A stretch of 36,995 nucleotides of DNA, taken from positions 1 through 36,995 of the forward strand of contig CAKSDR010000013.1 in assembly GCA_934446095.1 (NCBI GenBank). The letters run 5' to 3'. This document shows, in pieces, positions 15,241 to 23,086 of this stretch (positions are counted from its first letter, which is position 1; each line of letters opens with the position of its first letter). Source of the DNA: an uncultured Eubacteriales bacterium (GTDB taxonomy: Bacteria; Bacillota; Clostridia; Oscillospirales; CAG-382). The notes beneath the pieces are model-generated. The model was not told the origin of the DNA and searched no databases. It was given only the letters and a program-made list of their open reading frames with translations. A program made the translations under genes and the position numbers.

Positions 15241-16002
15241 ATGAAAGTTGTCAGAAAAGTTTGTTTGGGTCTGCTGATTTTGGCAGTGTCAGTGATTGTA
15301 ATTTTTGCCGCGGGACGCTGCGGCTGGAAACTGTTTGGCTTTCGCGCATGTCAGGGCGCGGCAATCGAATCGGTTGAGGTCGGTGAAGACGCCGTGAAAA
15401 TTAAGGGCTGTTATCCCGGGTCATTTCCCGAAGGATTTTGTGGTTATTATGCCGAAGAGCAGGACGGAAAACTCTATGTCGGCTTTCGTTTCAGCGCAGT
15501 GTTTGGATTTTTTGAAAATGGATATTTTGATATCTCGGTTCCGGTTAAAGGTATAATTGACGAAGTGATTCTAAAAACAAAAACAGAGGAAACCGTCATT
15601 TGGACAGCAGCTGAAGTTGGTTCTCCAAAAGATGTACCGCAGGAATTGACACTCCCGATTTTGGATGACATAAATGAAAATGTTTATATAGGTACTGCCG
15701 GATCTTCTCTTATTGCAATACAAGAGGCAGTAAAACTTCTTGATTGGGGCACACATACCGGCCTTGACACAAAAGAAATCAGCGATGCGGCAGTTGCATG
15801 GCTTTACGAAAAAGACGAGGAAACCCGTTCTGAGTTCATACAAAAGCTTACTCTCGTTGACGATGCGTATCAAAAATTGCTGGGAAGCGACGCTGAGGAA
15901 TTGCTGGATACCGCCGGCTGCGCACAAACCGATATTTTTTGGGGAAATGAGCCAGCGGAACCTATTGAGGCTGTTATGCAGGCGGCAGGCCTGCGGGACT
16001 GA
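15241..16002 (+). CDS. Membrane-anchored or secreted protein of unknown function
   Basis: This 253-residue protein starts with a basic N terminus and a strong hydrophobic segment (about residues 8-26) that could be a signal anchor. A beta-rich domain follows (about 40-120, with GYFDISVPVKG), then an acidic helical domain (about 150-250). Two Cys residues near 56 and 67 could pair outside the cell. AAAGGAG lies just before the ATG. A bidirectional terminator follows, so this ends the rightward run of genes. I do not recognise a family. Confidence 0.65.
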   Translation: MKVVRKVCLGLLILAVSVIVIFAAGRCGWKLFGFRACQGAAIESVEVGEDAVKIKGCYPGSFPEGFCGYYAEEQDGKLYVGFRFSAVFGFFENGYFDISVPVKGIIDEVILKTKTEETVIWTAAEVGSPKDVPQELTLPILDDINENVYIGTAGSSLIAIQEAVKLLDWGTHTGLDTKEISDAAVAWLYEKDEETRSEFIQKLTLVDDAYQKLLGSDAEELLDTAGCAQTDIFWGNEPAEPIEAVMQAAGLRD

Positions 16003-16013
16003 TAAATAATGAT

Positions 16014-16051
16014 AAAAATAAAAGCCCTGTTTAAACAGGGCTTTTATTTTT
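16014..16051. terminator. Bidirectional intrinsic terminator
   Basis: A perfect palindrome (core GCCCTGTTTAAACAGGGC) with flanking A and T runs works for both strands. It lies between convergent genes. The last codons of the minus-strand XRE gene fall inside it. Confidence 0.88.
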
Positions 16052-16250
16052 GCATATTTGGATTTTCAGTCCTTCCGACAAGATAATCGATTGATACGCC
16101 GAAGTAATCGGCGAGCAAGATAAGTTCGTCAATCCCGGGCTGACGTTCTCCGGTTTCGTATCTGCTTATTGTATTCTGACTCATGTTTAAGTCCATGGCA
16201 AGTTTTAACTGGGATATGTTCCTGCTTTTTCGCAATTCTTTTAATCTCAT
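16044..16250 (-). CDS. Small XRE/Cro family repressor
   Basis: This 68-residue protein is essentially a complete helix-turn-helix domain of the Cro/cI type. LKELRKSRNISQLKLAMDL and SQNTISRYETGERQPGID are the helix-turn-helix core, and DYFGVSIDYLVGRTE is the common C-terminal end. It faces away from the SHOCT-domain gene across an 86-bp region with tandem 18-bp repeats, and probably represses both directions. Its stop codon lies inside the bidirectional terminator. Confidence 0.9.
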   Translation of the reverse strand: MRLKELRKSRNISQLKLAMDLNMSQNTISRYETGERQPGIDELILLADYFGVSIDYLVGRTENPNMQK

Positions 16251-16262
16251 ATTAAATACCTC

Positions 16263-16291
16263 TTGACATAATTATCCCACTGTGGTATATT
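16263..16291 (+). promoter_or_regulatory. Promoter of the SHOCT-domain gene
   Basis: TTGACA (16263-16268) and TATATT (16286-16291) have 17-bp spacing. It lies about 45 bp upstream of the ATG and overlaps the first operator-like repeat. Confidence 0.75.
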
Positions 16292-16315
16292 ATTAATATC
16301 CCGTTTTGGTATATT
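16274..16315 (+). promoter_or_regulatory. Tandem 18-bp repeats, probable XRE operators
   Basis: Two copies of ATCCCNNTNTGGTATATT lie at 16274-16291 and 16298-16315, 24 bp apart and identical at 15 of 18 positions. The first covers the spacer and -10 of the rightward promoter, the second the start-site region. They are the best candidates for binding by the divergent XRE protein. Binding is inferred. Confidence 0.6.
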
Positions 16316-16336
16316 TTATTATTTGAGGTAGATATT

Positions 16337-16975
16337 ATGATGAATGCAAACGAACTTATAAAACTTAAGCAGTTGTTGGATAACAACATTATATCGCAGG
16401 AAGAGTACGAACGTGAAAAGGCAAAACTTATGAAAACGGAAAAGAAAAAGTCGGTAGGAACTGCAATAGCGGCCGGAATCGGAGGATTTTTTTTGTGTAT
16501 TTACCTGTTGGTGTTTTTGGTAACCTGCGATGACGGGGAAAGTAAAAATTCCGGTAGGTCCTCGCAAGATTCAATAAACGTATCGGAAACTGTACCTGAA
16601 GAATTTTCGCAGGATTTTCCGATTTTTGTCAGCGGCAAAATGCATGACAGCATACTTTCTCTGCCTACGCTTTCGCTGACGATTACCAACAACACTGACA
16701 AAAATATATCCGCAATTAAATTTTATTTTTCGCCGGTGGACGTGTACGGTGCAGAAATAGAAGGGCTTTTTGTTAGTAATTATTTTATTTTCGATGACCC
16801 TATTGCCGCCGGTGCAACCGCAAAAAGGGAATGTCAAATGGCAAATTCAAGAATTAAGGAAGGCGATGTATATATTTACAGCATTTATTTTGAAGACGGC
16901 ACGGAATGGGGAAACAGGGAAGCGCCGGCGAGCGACATAAAAAAATACGGATATAAAATAAGTGTAAAATATTAA
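16337..16975 (+). CDS. SHOCT-domain membrane-anchored protein
   Basis: This 212-residue protein has three parts. Residues 4-31 form a SHOCT-like helix pair (ELIKLKQLLDNNIISQEEYE). Residues about 40-62 are a membrane segment. The external part, about 90-212, is a beta-rich Ig-like domain with LSLTITNNTDKNISAIKFYF, typical of FxLYD/DUF5780-like domains on bacterial surface proteins. A GAGG lies 9 bp before the ATG. The function is unknown. It is the first gene of a two-gene operon controlled by an XRE-type operator region. Confidence 0.78.
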   Translation: MMNANELIKLKQLLDNNIISQEEYEREKAKLMKTEKKKSVGTAIAAGIGGFFLCIYLLVFLVTCDDGESKNSGRSSQDSINVSETVPEEFSQDFPIFVSGKMHDSILSLPTLSLTITNNTDKNISAIKFYFSPVDVYGAEIEGLFVSNYFIFDDPIAAGATAKRECQMANSRIKEGDVYIYSIYFEDGTEWGNREAPASDIKKYGYKISVKY

Positions 16976-16990
16976 TTAAAGGAGTTTGTT

Positions 16991-17353
16991 ATGAAAGAAA
17001 GAAGTAAAGTTTTATTAATAGGTACGATACTCGCAACAGTGTACATCGTGTATTTGATTTCCTACTTTTGGGGCGGAACATCTTCTTCGGAGGATACTGC
17101 GGAAACTTTTGGGGCGGCAATTGCGACAGCGCTTGTAATGCCTCATATGATCATGTTTTTTGTCGGTGTTGTTTTCGGATGGCTCGGAGTGTTTTTAAAG
17201 GCGAACTGGGCAGCCCTTGTCGCTGCAATACTCTACTCTGTTGGTACGCTTATGTTCCTTGCATATTTCATGTTTGGCGTGCCGCTGCTTGTTTTGGGTT
17301 TTGTAGGATACGCAAATCAAAGAAAATTAAACAAGGCTGCAGAGGAATATTAA
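16991..17353 (+). CDS. Small membrane protein of unknown function
   Basis: This 120-residue protein has about four hydrophobic segments with a short polar loop (GGTSSSEDTAETFG) after the first. It ends in a basic tail (ANQRKLNKAAEEY). AGGAG precedes the ATG, 15 bp after the SHOCT-domain gene, and a terminator follows, so the two form an operon. I recall this pairing from other Clostridia but cannot name a function. Confidence 0.75.
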   Translation: MKERSKVLLIGTILATVYIVYLISYFWGGTSSSEDTAETFGAAIATALVMPHMIMFFVGVVFGWLGVFLKANWAALVAAILYSVGTLMFLAYFMFGVPLLVLGFVGYANQRKLNKAAEEY

Positions 17354-17377
17354 GAAATGTACATGCTGCATAATAAA

Positions 17378-17405
17378 AAAAGCAAGAAAAAACCTTGCTT
17401 TTCTT
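17378..17405 (+). terminator. Intrinsic terminator of the SHOCT operon
   Basis: AAAAGCAAG (17378-17386) pairs with CTTGCTTTT (17394-17402) around a 7-base A-rich loop, ending in T-rich sequence. Confidence 0.75.
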
Positions 17406-17530
17406 AATACTAAAAGTACGTCTGCACATAAGTTAAACTTCCAATGCCGAAATCAAATCGTTGGTGTTTCCGGAAAATAAGGTATGTTACCGCCGCTTGC
17501 GTCAAACGGCAGTTAAATTATATGGCAATA

Positions 17531-17561
17531 AAAAACTGCAGGAATTATTCCTGCAGTTTTT
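17531..17561 (-). terminator. Intrinsic terminator of the uracil permease gene
   Basis: A 15-bp stem with core ACTGCAGGAA/TTCCTGCAGT is followed on the minus strand by a T run. It lies about 25 bp after the permease stop. The 17406-17530 stretch between the two terminators shows no gene. Confidence 0.8.
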
Positions 17562-17585
17562 AAATTTTTTTGGATGTTATTCGTA

Positions 17586-18992
17586 TTATTCGACGTCTTC
17601 TTTCTTTTTGCCTATCGAAAGGAGAAGATTTAAGAGTATGCCGAAAATTGCGGCGCCTGCAATACAAGGTACCTGTATTCCGAACAACGGAATATTTCCG
17701 CCGAAAGCATACTGTCCGCCGATACCGAGAACCATTATTGACGCTATAACGGCAATATTTTTTGAATCGAACATGTCAACTTTTTTGTCGATCATAATGG
17801 CAATTCCCTGAGCGGCAATTGCGCCGAAAAGGTATATTTCAAGACCGCCGATAACTGCAAGCGGGATACCGTAGATGATTTTTATAAGGGGAGTGAAGCA
17901 TGAAACTACCATTGCAATAATTGCTGCAACGGCAAGAACCGAAACGGAAAATACTTTTGTAATTGCCATGGTGCTGATGTTTTCACCGTAGTTTGTTCCT
18001 GCAGGTCCGCCTACAACACCTGAGATCATATCGCAAAGTCCGTCGCCGATAAGGTTTTTATGAAGAAGTGACGCCATGTCGATTTTGCCTTTTTTCTTTT
18101 TCTTTGCAACATCATTTACGTATATGTCAAGCTGATATATATGTGCCGTTGATTCGGGGATTGTCGCAATTGCAATCGGCATTATTGCAACAAGCGCTTC
18201 GATAGAGAATTTCGGGAGAGAAAATGCCGGAAGAGCGAATATGGAACCGTCGCCGAGTTTCCATACCGAGGCTTCAAGAGCAGCCTTCGGAACTTCACGG
18301 AAGAGATTTATATCGCCTGCGAAGTAAACGATTGCAGCGGCAGCACATCCGGTAAGCGCGCCCATCAGCAAAGGAAGTTGACCCAAAAGACCTTTAAGAT
18401 AACGTGAATAAAGTACGGTAGAGATTAAAGTTATAAGAGCAACAACAACCCACCAGCCCTGTTCGGCAGTGTGAGCGGATGCGCCTTCGTTGAGATGAGG
18501 AATTGCGTCGCCGAGAGCGTTGCCTGCAAGAGTAAGACCGATTATCATGGCAACAGAACCGGTAATGGTTGCGGGAAGAAGTTTTTCAACAGCCTTCGGT
18601 CCGGCGTATTTAACAATAAGACCTGCAGCAATTGATACAAAACCTGACATGATAATTCCGAACTGCGCTTCACGAATGGCAATTTCGGGAAGAATTTCGT
18701 CGGTCATTACATATCCTTTAGCAGCACACATGCTGGCAATTGCTGTAAGGTATGCAAAACTTGAGCCGTAATAAAGGGGGATTTGTTTGCCGGTTATTAA
18801 AATAAAACAAAGGGTTGCAAGACCGCTTGCAAAAATAGTGGTGGATACCTGAAATCCGGTGATGAGCGCAACAGTGATAGTTGCGGGAAACATAACTATG
18901 ACCTGCTGTATAGCGTACAGCAAAAGACGCCAGAAGGACGGAGTTTCCGACGGAAGATAACCGATTGTCTGCGTTGATGGACTTTTTTTCAT
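17586..18992 (-). CDS. uraA: Uracil permease, NCS2 family
   Basis: This 468-residue protein has the 14-segment layout of nucleobase:cation symporters of the NCS2 family. The family block with the substrate-binding Glu reads IATIPESTAHIYQLD, and the next, GVVGGPAGTNYGENISTMAITKV, has the NYGENI form of uracil permeases rather than the xanthine permease version. The N terminus LLYAIQQVIVMFPATI is also typical. Start 18992 was chosen because AAGGAG lies 9 bp upstream; in-frame codons up to 19100 are part of the leader. The leader carries a PyrR-like binding loop with antiterminator and terminator, so expression should fall when UMP is plentiful. Substrate assignment rests on the signature and that leader together. 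Confidence 0.85.
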   Translation of the reverse strand: MKKSPSTQTIGYLPSETPSFWRLLLYAIQQVIVMFPATITVALITGFQVSTTIFASGLATLCFILITGKQIPLYYGSSFAYLTAIASMCAAKGYVMTDEILPEIAIREAQFGIIMSGFVSIAAGLIVKYAGPKAVEKLLPATITGSVAMIIGLTLAGNALGDAIPHLNEGASAHTAEQGWWVVVALITLISTVLYSRYLKGLLGQLPLLMGALTGCAAAAIVYFAGDINLFREVPKAALEASVWKLGDGSIFALPAFSLPKFSIEALVAIMPIAIATIPESTAHIYQLDIYVNDVAKKKKKGKIDMASLLHKNLIGDGLCDMISGVVGGPAGTNYGENISTMAITKVFSVSVLAVAAIIAMVVSCFTPLIKIIYGIPLAVIGGLEIYLFGAIAAQGIAIMIDKKVDMFDSKNIAVIASIMVLGIGGQYAFGGNIPLFGIQVPCIAGAAIFGILLNLLLSIGKKKEDVE

Positions 18993-19059
18993 TTTCTGAA
19001 TTCTCCTTATGTTTTTATAAATTTCCGGCGGGGCATAACGCTTTGGAAATTTTTGCAAC

Positions 19060-19088
19060 AAAAAAATCTTGCGCAAAACGGCAAGATT
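19060..19088 (-). terminator. Attenuator terminator in the uraA leader
   Basis: On the minus strand AATCTTGC (19088-19081) pairs with GCAAGATT (19072-19065) around an 8-base loop, giving a seven-T run across 19066-19060. It stands between the promoter and the permease start, so transcription must read through it. Confidence 0.8.
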
Positions 19089-19120
19089 ACATAAAAACAC
19101 TGTAATATATTGTGTTTGTT

Positions 19121-19162
19121 GATGAAACTTGCCAGCGTCACAGCACTCACTTAAAATTCATT
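19121..19162 (-). promoter_or_regulatory. PyrR-type binding loop (anti-antiterminator) of uraA
   Basis: The minus-strand RNA at 19147-19134 reads AGUGCUGUGACGCU. It agrees with the known PyrR consensus ARUCCNGNGAGGYU at 12 of 14 places. The two differences form a compensated G-C pair in place of C-G closing the CNGNGA hexaloop. A lower stem pairs AUGAA (19161-19157) with UUCAU (19126-19122). The GGCAAG at 19133-19128 lies inside this structure. It can alternatively pair with CUUGCC (19085-19080) of the terminator, acting as antiterminator. PyrR with UMP should favour termination. Confidence 0.65.
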
Positions 19163-19169
19163 CCTGAAT

Positions 19170-19198
19170 ATTATAGTATATAAATCCATGTTTGTCAA
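19170..19198 (-). promoter_or_regulatory. Consensus promoter of uraA
   Basis: On the minus strand TTGACA (19198-19193) and TATAAT (19175-19170) are perfect with 17-bp spacing. The predicted leader RNA is about 170 bases. Confidence 0.88.
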
Positions 19199-19240
19199 GA
19201 TTTTTATAAAAAATAAAAAAATAAAAAAAATAAAGGAAAT

Positions 19241-19269
19241 TTGACAATAAATGAGAAATATTATATAAT
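19241..19269 (+). promoter_or_regulatory. Consensus promoter of the pyridoxamine kinase gene
   Basis: TTGACA (19241-19246) and TATAAT (19264-19269) are perfect with 17-bp spacing. A leader of about 85 bases follows with no clear terminator. The A/T-rich tract 19201-19240 separates it from the divergent uraA promoter. Confidence 0.85.
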
Positions 19270-19361
19270 AACATCGCAAAGATTTGCACCTAAAAGCACC
19301 TTTGGCGCGGTACAATATTTAAGTGACAAAAAGTTTTATTTATATATGAAAGAAGAAAATT

Positions 19362-20201
19362 ATGCAGAAAAGGATACTTGCAATACACGATATTTCCTGC
19401 GTCGGAAAATGTTCCCTGACGGTAGCGCTGCCTGTAATATCGGCTGCCGGAATAGAAACAAGCGTGCTTCCGACGGCGGTACTCTCAACTCATACGGGCG
19501 GATTTTGCGGGTATGCGTTTAAGGACCTTACCGATGAAATTTTACCGATAACAGAGCATTGGGAAAAACTCGGAATAAAATTTGACGCTGTTTATACGGG
19601 GTACCTCGGTTCTGTTTTTCAGACGGAACTCGTTGGAAAAATAATAGAAAAGTTCAGCAAGAAAGAAGGAATAATATTTGTTGATCCGGTAATGGGCGAC
19701 AATGGAAAACTGTATGCCGGATTTGACGAAAAATATGTTTCGGGAATCAAAAAACTTTGTTCGGCGGCTGATATAATCGTACCTAATATGACAGAGGCGG
19801 CGCTTCTTACAAAAACCGAGTATATAGCGGAAGGATATGATAAGGGATATGTTGAAGAAATTCTCTATAAACTTTCGGAACTCGGGCCGAAAAACGTTAT
19901 AATAAGCGGAGTGTCGTTCGACGATTCCCTGCTCGGAGCGGCAGCTTACGATAGGAACACGGGCAAGGTAAATTATTGCTTCGGAGAAAAAATAGAAGGT
20001 ATGTACCACGGAAGCGGAGATGTGTTTGCAAGTGCGGTTATAGCGTCGGTGCTTCGCGGAAACAGCATTGAAAAATCAATAAATATTGCGGTGGATTTCA
20101 CTCTTTCAAGCATAAAAAGGACTAAAAACGCAGGCACCGATACGAGATACGGACTTGATTTTGAAAACGGACTTTATGATTTTATTAAAAGCCTTGGCTG
20201 A
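19362..20201 (+). CDS. Pyridoxamine/pyridoxal kinase
   Basis: This 279-residue protein belongs to the ribokinase-fold B6 vitamer kinases that make PLP precursors from salvaged pyridoxal, pyridoxine or pyridoxamine with ATP. It starts with ILAIHDISCVGKCSLTVALP, a hallmark of the PdxY/PdxK group in Bacillota. VDPVMGDNGKLY at about 107-118 is the metal/ATP region. NMTEAALL near 142-149 is conserved in the family. GMYHGSGDVFAS at about 213-224 contains the anion hole and catalytic Asp. Only weak AAGAAG precedes the ATG. A terminator follows, so it is a single-gene unit. PLP is needed by the IscS-type enzyme in this window, but no regulatory link is seen. Confidence 0.9.
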   Translation: MQKRILAIHDISCVGKCSLTVALPVISAAGIETSVLPTAVLSTHTGGFCGYAFKDLTDEILPITEHWEKLGIKFDAVYTGYLGSVFQTELVGKIIEKFSKKEGIIFVDPVMGDNGKLYAGFDEKYVSGIKKLCSAADIIVPNMTEAALLTKTEYIAEGYDKGYVEEILYKLSELGPKNVIISGVSFDDSLLGAAAYDRNTGKVNYCFGEKIEGMYHGSGDVFASAVIASVLRGNSIEKSINIAVDFTLSSIKRTKNAGTDTRYGLDFENGLYDFIKSLG

Positions 20202-20214
20202 AATTTGTAATTTT

Positions 20215-20248
20215 AAGGCATACGGTTGAAATCCGTATGCCTTTTATT
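20215..20248 (+). terminator. Intrinsic terminator after the pyridoxamine kinase gene
   Basis: AAGGCATACGG (20215-20225) pairs perfectly with CCGTATGCCTT (20233-20243) around a 7-base loop, followed by TTTTATTT. Confidence 0.88.
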
Positions 20249-20277
20249 TGCAAAATTTCAAAAAAATTCTATATCCA

Positions 20278-20306
20278 TTGACTTTTTTTGAAAAATCGTG
20301 CATAAT
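20278..20306 (+). promoter_or_regulatory. Promoter of the RNase J gene
   Basis: TTGACT (20278-20283) and CATAAT (20301-20306) are separated by 17 bp. A leader of about 150 bases follows. Confidence 0.65.
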
Positions 20307-20349
20307 ATAAATAAGATTAATTGTTCGTGTAATTGAATATGAATTAAAA

Positions 20350-20440
20350 TCCGATAATTTTTTTATATAAAATATCGGAATTGTTTTGTTGCATAAATTA
20401 AGACTTATAAAAATTGTATTTACGGCGGATACGTCGCCGT
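20350..20440 (+). promoter_or_regulatory. Structured leader of the RNase J mRNA
   Basis: Two hairpins are visible: TCCGATA (20350-20356) with TATCGGA (20373-20379), and ACGGCG (20422-20427) with CGCCGT (20435-20440). The second ends 3 bases before AAAGGA, so it may affect translation start. No known riboswitch was recognised. Confidence 0.4.
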
Positions 20441-20459
20441 TTGAAAGGAAAATCATATA

Positions 20460-22154
20460 ATGGCAAAAAGAACGAAAAAAGAAAAGAAACTTAACACGGA
20501 AAAAGTTAGAATAATACCTCTCGGAGGACTCGGAGAAATAGGAAAAAACATGACCGTTGTGGAATACGGCAACGATATTATAATCGTTGACTGCGGACTC
20601 GGATTTCCTGACGAAGATATGCCGGGAATAGACCTTGTAATACCCGATACGACATATCTTGAAAAAAATGCCGACAGAATACGCGGTATGGTAATAACGC
20701 ACGGCCATGAAGACCATATAGGAGCGATTCCGTATGTGTTGAGGGTTATAAATATGCCGGTTTACGGCACAAGACTTACACTCGGAATACTGAGAAGCAA
20801 ACTTGAAGAACACGGGCTTGAAAATAAAACCGACCTGCATTTTGTGACGGCGGGAGATACCGTGAAAATAGGAGCGTTCTCGTGCGAATTCATAAGGGTA
20901 AACCACTCTATTGCGGATTCATGCGCCATAGCGATAAAAAGCCCTGCGGGCACGGTTCTGTTTACGGGGGATTTTAAAATAGACCTTACTCCGATTCAGG
21001 GAGAACCGATAAATCTTGCAAGGTTCGGAGAACTCGGAAATGAGGGGGTTCTGGCACTTCTTTCAGATTCGACAAACGTTGAAAGACCGGGATATACTCC
21101 TTCCGAAAGAAGCGTCGGAAAATCCCTTGATGCAATTTTTAGGGAGTATTCCGACAAGAGAATAATTATAGCGACGTTTTCGTCAAATGTTCACAGGGTT
21201 CAGCAGATAATAAACGAGGCGTATAAATATAACCGGAAAGTTGCCGTGACGGGAAGAAGCATGCTTAATGTTGTGACTGTCGCAACCGAACTCGGATATA
21301 TGAAAATCCCCAAGGGAACGCTTATTGATATAAACGAAATTAAAAAATATAAGCCTGACCAGCTGGTGCTTATAACAACGGGAAGTCAGGGCGAACCGAT
21401 GAGTGCGCTTTACAGGATGGCATATGCCGATCATGATAAAGTTACACTTGCAAATACCGACCTTGTTGTAATATCGGCGTCGGCAATACCCGGAAATGAA
21501 AAACTTGTAACAAAAATTATAAACGAACTTTTGAAAAAGGGAGTAACCGTGCTTAATGACGCAGTCGCCGACGTTCATGTGTCGGGACATGCCTGCCAGG
21601 AAGAACTTAAAATAATGCACGTTCTTACAAAACCGAGATATTTTATACCTATACACGGAGAGTACAGGCACCTTAAGTGCCATTATGAACTCGCAAAGGA
21701 ACTCGGTATGGATTCTTCGCACATTCTTATTCCCGAAACCGGAAAGGTGATCGAAATATCCGAGGGAAAAATGGAAGTTACGGGAAGCGTTCCGTCGGGT
21801 AAAGTGCTTGTGGACGGATTTGGGGTTGGAGATGTAGGAAATATAGTTTTGCGCGACAGACGCCATCTTGCGCTTGACGGACTTATAGTTGTGGTTGTGG
21901 CGGTTGATATCGAAAACCGTGAAATTGTTTCGGGACCCGACATCGTGTCAAGAGGCTTTGTTTATGTAAGAGAAGCGGAAGAACTTATGGAAGAAGTAAG
22001 GCATATTGCAAATAAGTCGCTCCAGAATTGCCTTGATAAGGACATGACTGAATGGAATACGATGAAGACAAAGGTGAAAGACGACCTTACAAACTACCTT
22101 TATTCAAAAACAAAACGCAAACCCATGATACTGCCGGTAATTATGGATGTGTAA
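20460..22154 (+). CDS. rnj: Ribonuclease J
   Basis: This 564-residue protein is a metallo-beta-lactamase/beta-CASP nuclease that degrades and matures RNA by 5'-to-3' exo- and endonucleolytic cleavage. The metal motif is H81-G-H83-E-D85-H86, with further ligands H149 (RVNHSIADS) and D171 (FTGDFKID). The beta-CASP part contains ATFSSNVHRVQQI and SGHACQEELKIM, and IPIHGEYRHLK is the last ligand region. A C-terminal domain of about 110 residues closes the protein. The short lysine-rich N terminus is usual. AAAGGA lies 12 bases before the ATG after a structured leader. It leads a transcript with a DnaD-type gene and a YhaN-like ATPase. Confidence 0.95.
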   Translation: MAKRTKKEKKLNTEKVRIIPLGGLGEIGKNMTVVEYGNDIIIVDCGLGFPDEDMPGIDLVIPDTTYLEKNADRIRGMVITHGHEDHIGAIPYVLRVINMPVYGTRLTLGILRSKLEEHGLENKTDLHFVTAGDTVKIGAFSCEFIRVNHSIADSCAIAIKSPAGTVLFTGDFKIDLTPIQGEPINLARFGELGNEGVLALLSDSTNVERPGYTPSERSVGKSLDAIFREYSDKRIIIATFSSNVHRVQQIINEAYKYNRKVAVTGRSMLNVVTVATELGYMKIPKGTLIDINEIKKYKPDQLVLITTGSQGEPMSALYRMAYADHDKVTLANTDLVVISASAIPGNEKLVTKIINELLKKGVTVLNDAVADVHVSGHACQEELKIMHVLTKPRYFIPIHGEYRHLKCHYELAKELGMDSSHILIPETGKVIEISEGKMEVTGSVPSGKVLVDGFGVGDVGNIVLRDRRHLALDGLIVVVVAVDIENREIVSGPDIVSRGFVYVREAEELMEEVRHIANKSLQNCLDKDMTEWNTMKTKVKDDLTNYLYSKTKRKPMILPVIMDV

Positions 22155-22184
22155 AAAGTAAAAAGCGAAAAAGGATAAAAAATT

Positions 22185-23072
22185 ATGAAATTCGACAATA
22201 AGACGCTGAATTCGGTATTTGTTATGCCGACGGAAGTCGAAAAATATCTGAAAGAGGCAAATCTCGCCGAAATGAAAGTACTCGTATACTTGTTTTCAAG
22301 GGGACTTAGAGTCGACAGCAGTGAAAAAATAGCATCGGATTTGGGTCTTTGCGAAAATGAAGTTTTAAAAGCATTGTCGTTTTGGAGAGGCGCCCGGATA
22401 CTTTCCGGCAGGGAAAGCGATTTTTCAAATATCGAAACGGTTTCCGATACCAGAAAAAGCGAAAGAAAAATAGAATATACAAGCGGAGAAATAGCAGATG
22501 CAATAGAGAGCGACGGAGTGTTTTCGTCGCTGCTTGACTTTTCGCAGAAAAGGCTTGAAAAAATATTCAGTCCGTCGGAGCAGGGCATATTATATAGCCT
22601 TATAGACGCGGACGGATTCCCGTGCGATTATATTATGGGAGTTATCGAATATTGCGCCTCGATAGGAAAAAAATCTTTAAGATATATAGAAAAAACCGCG
22701 CAGAAAATATACGAAGACGGAATAGATACATACGAAAAACTTGAAATATATATAAGCGAAAAGGAAAAACTGAAGTCTTTCGAGGGGCTTGTGAGAAAAG
22801 TAACCGGAATAGGTACAAGAGCTTTTACAAAAAGCGAAAGCAAGCATGTTGAACAGTGGAAAAACGACGGCGTTGATGAGGACATGCTGTCATATGCGTA
22901 TGAGCGCACGGTAAATAATACCGGAAAGGCGTCGATTGCGTATATGGCAAAAATTATTGAAAAGTGGAAAAGCGACGGAGTAAAGACGTCAAAAGATCTT
23001 GATGATGTCAAGGAATACAGCGGCGGGGAAATATACAGTCTTGACGACTTTGCCGAAAAACCCGGGGAATAA
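22185..23072 (+). CDS. DnaD-domain protein (DnaB/DnaD-type replication initiation family)
   Basis: This 295-residue protein has an N-terminal winged-helix region (about 10-75, NLAEMKVLVYLFSRGLRV). Two DnaD-like helical repeats follow. The first, about 105-180, is FSSLLDFSQKRLEKIFSPSE and MGVIEYCASIGKKSLRYIE. The second, about 195-270, contains VEQWKNDGVDEDMLSYAYE and IAYMAKIIEKWKSDGV. In Bacillus, DnaD and DnaB load the replicative helicase; here the usual downstream dnaC-type loader is absent. It starts 30 bp after rnj and ends 14 bp before the ATPase gene, so all three are probably co-transcribed. Confidence 0.88.
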   Translation: MKFDNKTLNSVFVMPTEVEKYLKEANLAEMKVLVYLFSRGLRVDSSEKIASDLGLCENEVLKALSFWRGARILSGRESDFSNIETVSDTRKSERKIEYTSGEIADAIESDGVFSSLLDFSQKRLEKIFSPSEQGILYSLIDADGFPCDYIMGVIEYCASIGKKSLRYIEKTAQKIYEDGIDTYEKLEIYISEKEKLKSFEGLVRKVTGIGTRAFTKSESKHVEQWKNDGVDEDMLSYAYERTVNNTGKASIAYMAKIIEKWKSDGVKTSKDLDDVKEYSGGEIYSLDDFAEKPGE

Positions 23073-23086
23073 AAGGCGGTGAGAAT

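Noticed and set aside
17461..17811. A 116-codon plus-strand frame near the uracil permease 3' end
   Set aside because: It crosses the permease terminator and antisense permease sequence and has no ribosome binding site.
18993..19163. Purine riboswitch before the NCS2 permease
   Set aside because: The conserved purine aptamer loops are missing, while a PyrR-type loop fits well.
20244..20906. A 220-codon minus-strand open frame across the RNase J leader and start
   Set aside because: It would cover the RNase J promoter and metal-binding motif region and resembles no protein; a shadow of the plus-strand gene.
21183..21866. A 227-codon minus-strand open frame inside the RNase J gene
   Set aside because: Composition is rich in His/Cys/Tyr/Phe, typical of antisense to this codon usage, and RNase J is complete.
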